In this document: positions 18,119 to 27,329 of the stretch, piece after piece | Position numbering within the stretch: position 1 is the first letter of the stretch | Layout of the letters: every line of letters begins with the position of its first letter | Source of the DNA: Nitrospira sp. MA-1 | GTDB lineage: Bacteria; Nitrospirota; Nitrospiria; Nitrospirales; UBA8639 | Assembly: GCA_032139905.1 (NCBI GenBank) | Contig: JAQJDB010000007.1 | Span: 1,364,001-1,428,000, forward strand | Reading direction: 5' to 3' | Length of the DNA: 64,000 bases | Program-made: the position numbers and the translations under genes | The notes under the pieces: generated by a model | The model's database searches: none | The model's input: the letters and a program-made list of their open reading frames with translations, nothing else | What the model was told of the DNA's origin: nothing

Positions 18119-18250
18119 GTTAGATAGTCTCAGTTGCTCTTCTCATCGTAAATTCCAGCCGTTCGCTTGTTCGGGCCCCAACGCGGCTCGTGCTGGTGCT
18201 TTTTGGACGAGCATGTAACACCGAACGATTCCATTTCTCGCAACACGGAT

Positions 18251-18712
18251 TTAGCCCCTTTTCTCTCGCAGAGCGGCCACGATTTGGAAAAGCAAAAACC
18301 CCGACCTACATTTCAAATCGTAGGCGGTAGTAGAGGACTTGGCATGCTGCGACAAGGTGCCAATGACCTTGGCTATGATGCGGCTGACTTCAGACGGGGT
18401 GTAGAGCTGGCCCTTGCTCTTTCCGCTCTGGCTGGCGAAGTGCCGCATCAGGTATTCGTAGGCGTCGCCCAGGATGTCGCGTTTGGCACGATTCTTCGAG
18501 AAATCGAGCGCGGGATTCTCAAAGATGGTAATTAGGTTTCCGATCCGCTCCACTTGGGTTAACACGTCGCCGAGCTTGTTCGAGTCGTGTAAATCGGTAC
18601 GGGAATGGTATTCGAGCGTTGGCATAAACCTGGTATGGGGGGTGTTCAGGTAATATCCAAAGGGTTTGGCATGCTGGAGCAAGATAGATAACCGGAAATG
18701 TACCTCAGGCAT
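18251..18712 (-). pseudogene. hsdM: hsdM remnant (type I restriction-modification N6-adenine methylase)
   Basis: A 153-residue open frame keeps the middle of HsdM: ALDFSKNRAKRDILGDAYEYL, then GKSKGQLYTPSEVSRIIAKVIG. The S-adenosylmethionine motif that should read close to DPTCGSGSLLLK is instead DLKCRSGFLLFQ, and the frame stops soon after. The N-terminal domain, the NPPY catalytic motif and the whole C-terminal half are missing. No hsdS or hsdR is nearby. It is a dead relic, apparently cut by whatever brought in or deleted sequence next to the defence operon, whose first gene starts about 130 bases downstream. Confidence 0.75.
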
Positions 18713-19011
18713 AAAAATAAGTACAGAAAAAACTTTTGGATTGAAGGCTTTATATTTTTTTCACAAAAATGGGGGAAATCCTTTTCGGATTCAATTCGGC
18801 GATAAATTTTCTCACAAGATTCTTCGGAGAATCGAAAATGAAATTTAAAAAAACTTGTTGGTGCGAAGCCTTCGGGTTTCAACCGCGAAATTTCGAGGGG
18901 GAATTTTCTAGATTCTGATAACTAGAATTGGGGGAAATTCTTTTGAAGTTATGATGATTTTATGATGGCTCTAGTTTGGACTCACGAGGTGGGCTTGAGA
19001 TTTCAATGGTA
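18713..19011. other. AT-rich gap upstream of the hsdM remnant
   Basis: AT-rich sequence without a gene. The short motif GGGGGAA(A)TT/CC is seen three times (near 18771, 18898 and 18931). It may be a remnant of the lost 5' part of hsdM or an insertion scar. Confidence 0.35.
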
Positions 19012-19208
19012 GGGTGCCGGGGTTTAGTCCCCGTACGACGAGCCACTTTTGTTTCGGCAAAAGTAGCCAAAACCATGGACGCCCCGTCTGGGCACATGGA
19101 AGAGGAGGGACGCCCAACTTGAGAAGAGCGGACCAACTCGCTCTGCTCAAACAAGGTCCGCGAACTGCGAAGAGCGTCCCTCCTTGGGGCCAGCCGGCAG
19201 GCGTCGGG
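19012..19208 (-). repeat. palindromic interspersed repeat, right copy (inverted)
   Basis: Reverse-strand counterpart of 5784-5999. It keeps the exact GGAGGGACGC/GCGTCCCTCC palindrome, the TTGTTTGAGC core, the ATGGTTTTGGC block and the terminal hairpin, but lacks about 25 bases found in the left copy. The two copies face each other across the defence operon. Confidence 0.75.
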
Positions 19209-19480
19209 CCAAGATTAATGCGTATCGAGGTAAAACCATTGAGCGCGAGCCCACTCCTAGCGCTCAGGATGACCACGAGGGGAGAGGGATGGGCGAGGAC
19301 GGATGGTGAGGATGACGGAGGAATTAGGATGAAGAGTCTGTGGCCATGGTGGAGGAGTCCTATGATTTTGCTAGATCCTTCGTTGGCCCTTGTCCTGAGC
19401 GTAGTCGAATGGATCAGGATGACAATTTGGGAGGGGGATGGGCGAGGGCTGATGGAGATTATGGGGAGGGCGGATTGAGG
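19209..19480. repeat. purine-rich repetitive gap
   Basis: Strongly G/A-biased sequence. The unit GGGATGGGCGAGG-GATGG occurs twice, about 150 bases apart (near 19287 and 19436). A CCTGAGCGTAGTCGAATGGATCAGGATGAC motif at 19393-19422 resembles sequence at 5947-5965 and 23944-23961. No gene seen. Confidence 0.4.
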
Positions 19481-20839
19481 TTAGCGGAGGCCGTATTCTT
19501 TGAGTTTGCGCTGGAGGGTTTTCCGGTGGATGCCCAGGAGTTCCGATGTCCGGTTTTCGTCGCCTTGCTGCGCATCGAGGACTTTGAGTATGTGTTCCCG
19601 TTCGAGCTGTCCGAGTGTTTTCCAGTCCGGGTGGGATGGCGATTGATCGGGGAGGGCGGGAGGCGCGACGAGCGCTAACGGGAGGTCGTGAGACATGATG
19701 AGGGAATGCGGGGTCATGACCACGGCTCGTTCAATGGTATGTTCGAGTTCGCGCACATTTCCCGGCCACGAATAGTTGGTGAGCAGGGCTAACGCCTGCG
19801 GGTGCACTCCGGTGATGACCTTGTTGTTGAGCTGGGTATATTTGGTGAGGAAGTAGTCGATGAGTGTGGGGATGTCTTCGACTCGTTCTCTCAGCGAGGG
19901 CAGATGCAGCGTGACGACGTTGAGCCGATAATACAGGTCTTCCCGGAACTTGCCCGATTCCACCAGTTTTTTGAGGTGTTTGTTGGTCGCGGCAATGATG
20001 CGGACATCGACTTTGATTGATTCCATGCCGCCCACACGGCGGATTTCATGCTCTTGTAGGACCCGGAGAAGTTTGCTCTGCAGGTTCGGGGAGATATCGC
20101 CGATTTCATCCAGGAAACAGGTGCCTCGATTGGCCGATTCCAGGAGTCCTTTTTTGAGGGTGATGGCTCCCGTGAAGGCCCCGCGTTCGTGACCGAATAA
20201 TTCACTTTCCAAAAGATTTTCTGTGAGGGTGCCGCAATCCACGGCGATGAACGGCCCGTCGCTTCGGAGACTGTTGGCATGCATGGCACGGGCAATGAGT
20301 TCTTTTCCTGTTCCTGTTTCACCATGGATGAGGACGGTGGATTCCGTCGGGGCGACCCGGGCGATGAGTTTGTACACGGCCACCATCGGCGGACTGTTGC
20401 CTTGTATCTGGTTGATGCCATTTCCTTTTGGCAGGAGTGGCTGAATCGATACCCGGGCCTCTTCCAGGGTGTGTTTATGGTCACAGGCCCGGCGGACGAC
20501 GGAACGAATTTCTTCCAATGCGAACGGTTTGGAGAGGTAATCGAAGGCTCCGGCTTTGATGCCTTCCACAGCCGTGGACAACGACCCATAGGCGGTGAGG
20601 AGAATGACCTGGGTGAGGGGGCTGCGTTTTCGTGTTTCGGCCAGGAGGGCCAAACCGTCCATGTGTGGCATTTGAATATCCGATAACACCACATCCGGCG
20701 TTTGATCGAGGAAGGTGTGTAAGGCGGCTTGCCCACTCGTTGCGGTGTGCACCTGATAGCCTTCTTTTTCCATGATTTCCCGAAGCAGAGTCAGCGTGTC
20801 CGGTTCATCATCGACGATGAGAATGGTGACTTTATGCAT
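19481..20839 (-). CDS. sigma-54-dependent response regulator (NtrC/AtoC family)
   Basis: 452 residues in the classic three-part order. Receiver domain 1-120 has the acidic pair DDE near residue 10, the phosphoacceptor Asp in VVLSDIQMP (about 54), and the KPF lysine near 105. The AAA+ sigma-54 activator domain (about 145-380) has Walker A GETGTGKE, the GAFTGA sigma-54 contact loop and the Walker B CFLDEIGD. The C-terminal Fis-type helix-turn-helix ends NRTSELLGIHRKTLQRKL. It switches on sigma-54 promoters when phosphorylated. Its start overlaps the end of the kinase gene by 8 bases, so the two form a cognate pair. The target promoters are unknown. Confidence 0.93.
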   Translation of the reverse strand: MHKVTILIVDDEPDTLTLLREIMEKEGYQVHTATSGQAALHTFLDQTPDVVLSDIQMPHMDGLALLAETRKRSPLTQVILLTAYGSLSTAVEGIKAGAFDYLSKPFALEEIRSVVRRACDHKHTLEEARVSIQPLLPKGNGINQIQGNSPPMVAVYKLIARVAPTESTVLIHGETGTGKELIARAMHANSLRSDGPFIAVDCGTLTENLLESELFGHERGAFTGAITLKKGLLESANRGTCFLDEIGDISPNLQSKLLRVLQEHEIRRVGGMESIKVDVRIIAATNKHLKKLVESGKFREDLYYRLNVVTLHLPSLRERVEDIPTLIDYFLTKYTQLNNKVITGVHPQALALLTNYSWPGNVRELEHTIERAVVMTPHSLIMSHDLPLALVAPPALPDQSPSHPDWKTLGQLEREHILKVLDAQQGDENRTSELLGIHRKTLQRKLKEYGLR

Positions 20840-22442
20840 GATCTGAGATTCTCCAGGCGGGTAACCGAATGAGAAAGCGGGTGCCCTGGCCCTTTTCGCT
20901 CTGCACGGTGATGTGGCCCTTATGTAATTGAATAATTTCGGTGGTAATGGCTAACCCCAATCCCGTTCCTGATCCCACACTTTTGGTGGTAAAGAAGGGG
21001 TCAAAGATTTTTTCGATGTGTTCCCGCGGAATCCCCGGTCCCGAATCGTGAATGTCGACGATTACCTCCGGTCCCGCGTGAGGGGTATCTTCGGCGTTTA
21101 GGGCTTGAATGGTCAAATGCCCGCCGTCCGGCATGGCATCGATGGCGTTATCGATGAGGTTGTTGATGGCCTCCTGAAGATGAAAGGCATCTCCCTGAAT
21201 TGGCCACAGATCCGGCGAAAAGTGGGTGAGCCCTTGAATGCCGTGCTCTTGGAGAAGCGGGCGAAATAATAACAGTGATTGGTCGATCAGGGTCGGGAGG
21301 GAGACCTGTTCGACGGAGATGGTGGGTGTTCGGGTGAAGGTGAGTAAGTCCTGGATGCTGTGGGTGAGGCGATCGGTTTGTTTGAGCATGGTTCGCACTC
21401 GTTCCAGGACTTCCTGGGGAAGATGTGGATCTTCCTGGAGAAGTTGGAGGTGTCCGAAGATGGCTGTTAAAGGTGTGCCGATCTTGTGGGCAATGGTGGC
21501 AACCAGTTGACCCAGGACGGCTAACCGTTGTTGCCGGAGAATGTCACGTTGCGCAATGGAGAGGCGCTCGTTGACGGCGGCCAACTCTTCGTTCCGTTGC
21601 CGGAGTTCTGCTGTTGCATCCTCCACTCTGGTTTGTAGGACATCCCGTGCCTGGGCTAACGCCTGATTCAATGAGGCATTTTCCCTCATGACCTCTTGGA
21701 TCTGTTGTGCCATTGAATTGAACTGGCGGGCTAAATCGCCTATTTCGTCTGTTTTTTCGATCGACACCAAAGTGGCCCATTTGCCCTTTTCGACTTCAGC
21801 CAGTCCGGTTTTGAGCCGCCCAAGGGGACGGATCACATGTCGATAGAGAAAGAAGTTTAACGCCACCACGATGCCGAATCCCATGATCAGACTGATGATG
21901 AGTGACCAATTGAGGAAAAATCGCGTGATGGTGGTGAGTTGCCCGGTCCAGTATTCGGCATAGATGACCCCGGTGGTTTTCCCCTGTATGGCAAGAGGCG
22001 TGGATAATTTGAGCCGATCATCGCCAGGTTGATTGTGAAAGCGGCCTTGGGGTTCTTCAAATTGGAAGGTGTGGGTGACCATCAACGGAATTTCGGATGA
22101 AGTGTCCTCGGTGTTCCCAACTTGCGTGAGCAGGATCGGCGGATCATCGGCCTTGGTGCCTTTCCCATAGACGCGGAGGAAGATGAGATCGGGATTCCGG
22201 CTCATCAAATCGTTTAAGTATTTCTCTCGCAATGTCGCATTGTGAAAATGCTTTTCTGATTGAAAGCGTGCGCCGATTTGGCGAAGGAGGACGAGAGACT
22301 TGGAGTGAATGACATCTTTGGCCAATTCCGCCACATAATATTGATGCAAGAGTTCTGTGACCAGAATGGCCCCGCCCACAATGAGGATGATGATGAGGGA
22401 GGCCTTGGCTTGGAGTTTCCAGGGATGGTGCCAGGAAATCAT
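20832..22442 (-). CDS. membrane sensor histidine kinase
   Basis: 536 residues. Membrane helices at about 14-31 and 178-198 enclose a periplasmic sensor region of about 145 residues. A HAMP domain follows ([15 protein letters not shown] to FNSMAQQI), then a coiled coil (about 250-300) and the dimerisation/phosphoacceptor helix with [11 protein letters not shown]. The ATPase part has the N box [10 protein letters not shown]1 DSGPGIP, F box FDPFFTTK and G2 GTGLGLAI. It is the partner of the downstream sigma-54 activator. The signal sensed is unknown. No clear ribosome site precedes the ATG at 22442. Confidence 0.92.
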   Translation of the reverse strand: MISWHHPWKLQAKASLIIILIVGGAILVTELLHQYYVAELAKDVIHSKSLVLLRQIGARFQSEKHFHNATLREKYLNDLMSRNPDLIFLRVYGKGTKADDPPILLTQVGNTEDTSSEIPLMVTHTFQFEEPQGRFHNQPGDDRLKLSTPLAIQGKTTGVIYAEYWTGQLTTITRFFLNWSLIISLIMGFGIVVALNFFLYRHVIRPLGRLKTGLAEVEKGKWATLVSIEKTDEIGDLARQFNSMAQQIQEVMRENASLNQALAQARDVLQTRVEDATAELRQRNEELAAVNERLSIAQRDILRQQRLAVLGQLVATIAHKIGTPLTAIFGHLQLLQEDPHLPQEVLERVRTMLKQTDRLTHSIQDLLTFTRTPTISVEQVSLPTLIDQSLLLFRPLLQEHGIQGLTHFSPDLWPIQGDAFHLQEAINNLIDNAIDAMPDGGHLTIQALNAEDTPHAGPEVIVDIHDSGPGIPREHIEKIFDPFFTTKSVGSGTGLGLAITTEIIQLHKGHITVQSEKGQGTRFLIRLPAWRISDHA

Positions 22443-22568
22443 GTTTTGAATATTCGAGTTATCGTTTTTATACCGGAAAGAATCGTCTGAATTCCAATTG
22501 CCACATGGCTGATTGGATGTGGTGAAGACGTGTGTCCCATGGTTCTATCCAGCAACGTTCTTGTCATA

Positions 22569-23935
22569 TATGGACTCCCCCTTGTTTGCAAGCAGGATTT
22601 CTTTCTGGATGAGAGAAGGGTCTGCGGTCATATATCCGGCTTCGTGATGGAACCTTGTTTGTTCCGAGCCTTGATGTTTGTCGCGCGGCAACTCCTCTGC
22701 ATCCTGACGGCTTGATGGTTCAGCCGATGACAAATCTCAGGGTTTGCTCCCGCGAGGGGGGACCACTTTCGCCCATCAGTTGGTGTCTCCTGTTACGCAC
22801 TCCTTGGAAGGGCTTCTCCATCTTCCTTACACGGCCTCGCATAGTTTGGCGACATCATACGGCTGGTTTTTGGATATGAGGGCGAACGCCATTCGCGCAT
22901 TCTTGTTTGCTAAGGCCACAATCGCCTTATTCATCCCCCGTCGGGCCACCAAGCGTCGGAGCCAACAGCTGAGGCGATCGGATTTCTCCCCCACTTGGCG
23001 CACCACCGCCCGGGCCCCATGAATCAGCAACTGTCGGAGATACCGATCCCCTCGTTTACTGATCCCGCCGAGTCGGACCTTGCCCCCGGTGCCGGTGTGC
23101 TTGGGCACCAACCCCAAGGTGGCCGCGACATGGCGGCCATTCCGATAGGCCTGGCCCGCCAGTTTGGCCCAGAGGGCCGAGGCGCCTAAGGGCCCAATCC
23201 CCCGAGCCTGCTCGAGATGCTGACAGATCGGCTGCCGCGCATTCTCCCGTTTGATCTGGGCTGTCACCGCCTCAATCTTGGTGTCCCACTCCTTGAGCTC
23301 GGCCTGTTGGTCGGCCAAGAACTGCCGGACCAAGCCCGACCAGCGATCTTCGGTCAGGAGAAGAGCCAGCGTTTTCCGAACCGAGGCGACCCCCATGGGA
23401 ATGGCCACGCCGTATTCCAGCAAGATGCCACGGGTCTGATTCACCAGGGCGGTGCGATTGTTCAGGTAGCGACTCCGGACCCGATAGAGGGCTTGCACGG
23501 TCTGCTGCGCTTCGCTGGCCATCCCGACAAACCGCATGCCCGGCTCTTGCACCGCCCGGCAAATCGCCCGGGCATCGGCCGCATCACTCTTATTGGTCTG
23601 CACCCACGGTTTGACATACTGCGGAGCGATCAGGCGCACCTCATGCCCCAACTTCGTCAGCTCCCGCGCCCAGTAATGCGCCCCGCCACACGCTTCCATG
23701 CCGATGAGCGTAGGCGGGCGAGTGGCCAACCACGGGAGTAGCTTCTTCCGCGAGAGCCGTTTCCGTTCCACGCTCGGCGTGGCTCCCTCTTCCACATAAA
23801 GCTCGAAGACCTGTTTGGCAATGTCGATCCCAATTGTTGTACGCTTCATGCTGACACCTCCTTTTCGTTGAACGCTGGGTACATGGTGATCCAGCTTGGC
23901 ACACTCGATGCCGTCCTTAAAGGGGGGAGTCCATA
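22569..23935 (-). mobile_element. IS110-family (IS1111-type) insertion sequence
   Basis: A 1.37-kb element bounded by a perfect 13-bp inverted repeat, TATGGACTCCCCC at 22569-22581 and its complement at 23923-23935. Subterminal inverted repeats of about this length are typical of the IS1111 branch of IS110. One intact transposase is inside. No target duplication is visible, which is normal for the family. The right end lies a few bases from a copy of the CCTGAG-type repeat (23944). Confidence 0.8.
22827..23849 (-). CDS. IS110-family transposase (DEDD type)
   Basis: 340 residues, full length for the family. The N-terminal DEDD domain starts TIGIDIAKQVFEL and includes GMEACGGAHYWAREL and the SDAADARAI motif. 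The C-terminal transposase_20 part has RGIGPLGASALWAKL, GLVPKHTGTGGKVRLGGISKRGD and GARAVVRQV. ATG at 23849 has a GGAGGTG ribosome site, so the in-frame extension to 24026 is not used. The gene looks intact and may be active. Confidence 0.92.
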   Translation of the reverse strand: MKRTTIGIDIAKQVFELYVEEGATPSVERKRLSRKKLLPWLATRPPTLIGMEACGGAHYWARELTKLGHEVRLIAPQYVKPWVQTNKSDAADARAICRAVQEPGMRFVGMASEAQQTVQALYRVRSRYLNNRTALVNQTRGILLEYGVAIPMGVASVRKTLALLLTEDRWSGLVRQFLADQQAELKEWDTKIEAVTAQIKRENARQPICQHLEQARGIGPLGASALWAKLAGQAYRNGRHVAATLGLVPKHTGTGGKVRLGGISKRGDRYLRQLLIHGARAVVRQVGEKSDRLSCWLRRLVARRGMNKAIVALANKNARMAFALISKNQPYDVAKLCEAV

Positions 23936-23939
23936 CCAT

Positions 23940-24026
23940 TATCCTGAGTGAATCGAAGGATCTCGCTGAGGGGTGGGACAAATCGACTTGGGCACAGATT
24001 CTTTGCCTCCGGCTCGGAATGACCAT
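23940..24026 (+). repeat. CCTGAG-type interspersed repeat
   Basis: ATCCTGAGTGAATCGAAGGATCTCGCTGAGG followed by CTCCGGCTCGGAATGACC. The first part resembles 19393-19412 and 5947-5965. This looks like a member of a short dispersed repeat family beside the insertion sequence. Confidence 0.45.
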
Positions 24027-24191
24027 GTAGCACGGGCTTATCGGATCACCTTACCAATGTTTCATGTCGGGTTGGTGCCTCTTAGATTACCACGCGATAG
24101 CGTTTGACACTCTTTCCCATCTTATTTCGGGCTCATTGTCTGTTGTATTGTAGAATCTGTGTGTTTGACGATTGGTGATGAACCTGGCCGA

Positions 24192-24938
24192 TTACGGGTT
24201 TCTTGTTCGTTGGTAGTGTTGGCAGGATCGGACGAACGCCCGCAGGAGCTTTTGTGTGGTTTGGCTTCGTAGTTGTCGTTCGGGATGCCATTGCACGGTA
24301 AAAATATGGGGGTACCTGGGATGTTCCATCGCTTCAATCAGTCCGTCGCTGGCGATGGCGGCAGGAATGAAATCGGGGGCGAGGGTCCTGACGCCCTGAT
24401 GATGTTCGGTGGCGACCACCTTTCGACCCTTTCCGAGGATTGTCGCCAATCGGGTGCCCTGAATGACCTTGATGGGATGCAGCCCGTTTTTCTTGCCTTC
24501 ATGATCCACATGATAGCCCTGTTTAGGTGGATGAATATGTTGATGAAGGGTTCCTCCTTCCAGGACATTGATCAACTGCATCCCATAGCAGATTCCTAAA
24601 ATGGGCAACCGCCGTGTTTTTCCAGCCTTGTAGAGCCAAGCTTCAAACTTTGACCGGTTTTTGAACGCCACTTTTGTGCGTTTTTTAGGGCGTTCTCCAT
24701 ACCAGCTTGGGTCAAGATCGTCGCCTCCGACAATGACCAACCCGTCAATGCCTTCCAGATAACGGTTGCGAAGGGTTTCCCTGTGATTAATCGGGAGCAA
24801 CACCGGATGACCGCCCGCTTCGGTCACTGCGGCGGCATAGCGGTGGTCACATAATAAATCGTAGTTGGCGAAGTCCTTGCGGTTGGATACGGCTTCACAG
24901 GTGATGCCGATTAACGGGGCGGGAAAACGTTTACTCAT
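24192..24938 (-). CDS. gamma-glutamyl-GABA hydrolase-like class I glutamine amidotransferase (peptidase C26)
   Basis: 248 residues. The nucleophile elbow GICYGMQLIN holds the catalytic Cys, and the His/Glu pair is in VQWHPE near the C-terminus. PLIGITCE at the start and DGLVIVGGDDLDP (about 65-77) are typical of PuuD-like C26 enzymes that split gamma-glutamyl amides. The ATG overlaps the end of the GCS2-like ligase by 8 bases, so both are made together. The pair may make and break a gamma-glutamyl compound, or the hydrolase may supply ammonia or remove a gamma-glutamyl group. The substrate is unknown. Confidence 0.85.
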   Translation of the reverse strand: MSKRFPAPLIGITCEAVSNRKDFANYDLLCDHRYAAAVTEAGGHPVLLPINHRETLRNRYLEGIDGLVIVGGDDLDPSWYGERPKKRTKVAFKNRSKFEAWLYKAGKTRRLPILGICYGMQLINVLEGGTLHQHIHPPKQGYHVDHEGKKNGLHPIKVIQGTRLATILGKGRKVVATEHHQGVRTLAPDFIPAAIASDGLIEAMEHPRYPHIFTVQWHPERQLRSQTTQKLLRAFVRSCQHYQRTRNP

Positions 24939-26049
24939 CGATGGAGGCTCGCTTCCGGCCCAGCCACACCCGATCGGTACTGGGAAAGGGGACTCCTAAT
25001 TCGGTGGCAAAATCCTGCAAGGTGTTGCCACTGAGCAAATGGCCTAATCCTGAGCGATAGCGTTTGGCAAACCGGCGTTGCCATGTTTGCGGGTGCTCAC
25101 GAATGGCCAGGGCGACTGCATCATGAATGAGTCGAGTGCCGTTATATCTGCGTTTGAACAGCCGGAGAACCTCATAGATTTCTTCAGGAATATCCATGTC
25201 ATCGATTTCTTCCCGGTGTTCCCAGAGGAATCGGTCCAAATATTCCGGAGCTGGTACCCATTCCCGTTTCCAGGGGAGGTTGGCTTTCATGCCTTTGGTC
25301 GCGGCTTCTGTTCTGGCAAGGAGGTAATCGGCATGGCTCATTCGATTGGCAGCCGCCTTCCCCCTGAGCCATCGCAAACACACGGCTTTCACCAGACATA
25401 AATTCGCCACGACAAATTCCGGAATATTGGAATCGAAGACCCGAATTTCCAAAGTGGGCGGTTTGGTTTTTCGTCCTTTGCTATAGACCAGCTCCCTGGT
25501 ATCGACCGAAGTGAGATCCCCTCGTTTCGTGGGCGTGAAGTAGGTGGCATTTCCCCGAAGAAACCGGTTGGAGGCTTTCCCTGTGACTTTTTTGTCCCAT
25601 ATGGGAGAATTGGCCCCGGTGGCGATGAGCAGGGGGAGTTGATCATGGAGATGCCAACTGAGGGCTGTGGCTTCTTGTTTGGTGAGTTTGCGATTGGCAA
25701 CAGAAATGTGCAAGTGGGTGCCCGCAAACCGGTTCGTCCAGCCTCCCACAAATAACGGCACACGATAGTCTTGTTCGTCTTCCCGACTGCGATACAGTCC
25801 GCGCAGGTATTTTCGCAAACCGGCCCTGAGTAAAAACAAGCTCTCTCTGACCGTGCTAAAGGGACGACTGTTATATTCGCTGCCGATGGAGGCATCCCGG
25901 GTAAAACGTTCTCCGGATTCGGAAAGACCGGGCCGGGGTTTGGACAGGCGTCTGCCGATTTTGTGATCGGTGACATTAATACTGTACGCTTCGATTTCGA
26001 CGCCAATGACGATTCGTTGATGAAACGGGATGCGTATTATGCCTGCCAT
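24931..26049 (-). CDS. GCS2-like carboxylate-amine ligase
   Basis: 372 residues with the glutamine-synthetase-fold ligase motifs of the GCS2/YbdK group: GVEIEAYSI (about residues 16-24, metal and glutamate binding), GSEYNSRPFSTVRE (about 55-69), GTHLHIS (about 108-114) and LEIRVFDS (about 200-207). Such enzymes join glutamate or another carboxylate to an amine using ATP. A lysine/arginine-rich C-terminal region (about 330-372) is unlike the usual short family end. It overlaps the C26 hydrolase downstream. Cysteine as acceptor (glutathione synthesis) is possible but not shown; no gshB is in the window. Confidence 0.78.
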   Translation of the reverse strand: MAGIIRIPFHQRIVIGVEIEAYSINVTDHKIGRRLSKPRPGLSESGERFTRDASIGSEYNSRPFSTVRESLFLLRAGLRKYLRGLYRSREDEQDYRVPLFVGGWTNRFAGTHLHISVANRKLTKQEATALSWHLHDQLPLLIATGANSPIWDKKVTGKASNRFLRGNATYFTPTKRGDLTSVDTRELVYSKGRKTKPPTLEIRVFDSNIPEFVVANLCLVKAVCLRWLRGKAAANRMSHADYLLARTEAATKGMKANLPWKREWVPAPEYLDRFLWEHREEIDDMDIPEEIYEVLRLFKRRYNGTRLIHDAVALAIREHPQTWQRRFAKRYRSGLGHLLSGNTLQDFATELGVPFPSTDRVWLGRKRASIDE

Positions 26050-26281
26050 AGCAAGATAGGATGTCCTTATCTGTTGGGGTGGTCGGGGAACAGAATGGGT
26101 TTCGTGTCTGATGTCCTATCGGATTCGTGGATCCTTCCATTGGAGGAACCATCCGTTAGCGAAGAGCCATTCCTGCGAATTAAATAAGCTTGGGCCTGGT
26201 GACTGTACGGCAGATCACTGCGGGGTATCACGCTCAAAATTTCTCGAATAACTTTTAATGTGGAAATACGTTCACAAGAGA

Positions 26282-26668
26282 TCAGAATCTCGGAAGGTCA
26301 ATGGGATAGACTCCTGAGATCCAATTGTAGTCGTCTGGGTAGAAAGAGTCTAGAAGGGGCAAATTGTTCCTTGACTTTTTCTCATTTTTTCTGGTGTCCT
26401 CGGATTCAAATTTCAAAGCGTCTTCTGGGTTTCGTGTCCAAACAAAGTTATCCTCACTCAGGTCGGGAACACACATGCTCATTGGCAACTCTTTCACCCA
26501 TTTGTCATCCCAGGCCTTTGAGGAAGGCTCTGTGCCCATATTGAGAATGGCATAGATAAGCGAGGTCCTTCGTGGATCATGGCCTGAGCCAATCCGACTG
26601 CATCCGGGACAGGCTTGTCGGGCGACTCGGGCCGACAAAGTTTTCCACCGGGTGTTCTCTCCATTCAT
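26282..26668 (-). CDS. hypothetical protein, doubtful
   Basis: A 128-residue open frame without a recognised domain. The middle (NFVWTRNPEDALKFESEDT) looks like real protein and resembles short charged segments of small stress-related hypothetical proteins. The N-terminal 40 residues and the end look random, and no ribosome site is seen. It may be a decayed gene. Confidence 0.25.
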   Translation of the reverse strand: MNGENTRWKTLSARVARQACPGCSRIGSGHDPRRTSLIYAILNMGTEPSSKAWDDKWVKELPMSMCVPDLSEDNFVWTRNPEDALKFESEDTRKNEKKSRNNLPLLDSFYPDDYNWISGVYPIDLPRF

Positions 26669-26718
26669 GGTTTGCTATACCCGGAACAGCTTCTGAACCC
26701 TTGAGTGCTTTGTACCTA

Positions 26719-26952
26719 TTAGGCGCCCATGACGGCCGCTTTACCTCTTTTGACAAAATTGTCAACTGTGTCTTTGGTATTGTCTATCCAGTCCTCGGCA
26801 TGATCCAACGTATCGGAGGCAAGATCATGGAGGTCTTCTCTGGTTCGTTTCCCGGACTGTGGAGCCCACAACAGGCCTGCTGCGATTCCCAAGGTAATTC
26901 CGGACACAAAGGCCATGGTCCCGATTGCGCACCCTGAAGACATCAATTTCAT
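26719..26952 (-). CDS. YtxH-domain protein
   Basis: 77 residues. A glycine-rich single membrane helix (about 8-28) is followed by LLWAPQSGKRTREDL, the signature of YtxH-like stress proteins, and an amphipathic helix rich in Asp and Lys. GGGAGGTCG lies just before the ATG. Such proteins are common in bacteria under envelope or general stress; their function is not known. It is alone on its strand. Confidence 0.85.
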   Translation of the reverse strand: MKLMSSGCAIGTMAFVSGITLGIAAGLLWAPQSGKRTREDLHDLASDTLDHAEDWIDNTKDTVDNFVKRGKAAVMGA

Positions 26953-27329
26953 TTCGACCTCCCTCTTTTAAACGTAGCCTGGTGAATGTTGGCCGTTCTG
27001 TACGGCTTACGGACTCTCACTCAATTTTTATATCAGAAGCAACTGATGTGCCAGTGATGGTTGTGTCTGTTCATGGTGAACCATAGTCTGATTGTGGGCG
27101 TTATGTGGATTTTACTGTTCGTTCATTTTTTCAAAATGGAGCAATTTGTCTTTGTGTGGGACGGGTTGTTTTTGCTAAAGGTTAGCGGTCCTGTTTTTCG
27201 GGGAAGAGGATGTGGTGGGATATGCCGTGTCCTACCCATGAGGTGAAATCTGTTGATTCGTTGGAGACCGTCATGTGTCTTGGTGGTCTGTGAGCCTTGG
27301 TCGATTGTTTCCGTGGCAGGAGGGTGTGG
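26953..27329. other. divergent non-coding gap
   Basis: About 375 bases between the YtxH gene and the ABC ATPase, transcribed in opposite directions. It should contain both promoters. I see no supported gene and no clear -35/-10 pair. Confidence 0.3.

Noticed and set aside
19209-19480. CRISPR-like array
   Set aside because: Only two uneven copies of the unit and no regular spacer length.
22569-22826. A second gene inside the insertion sequence
   Set aside because: Short frames only; the region is the non-coding end of the element.
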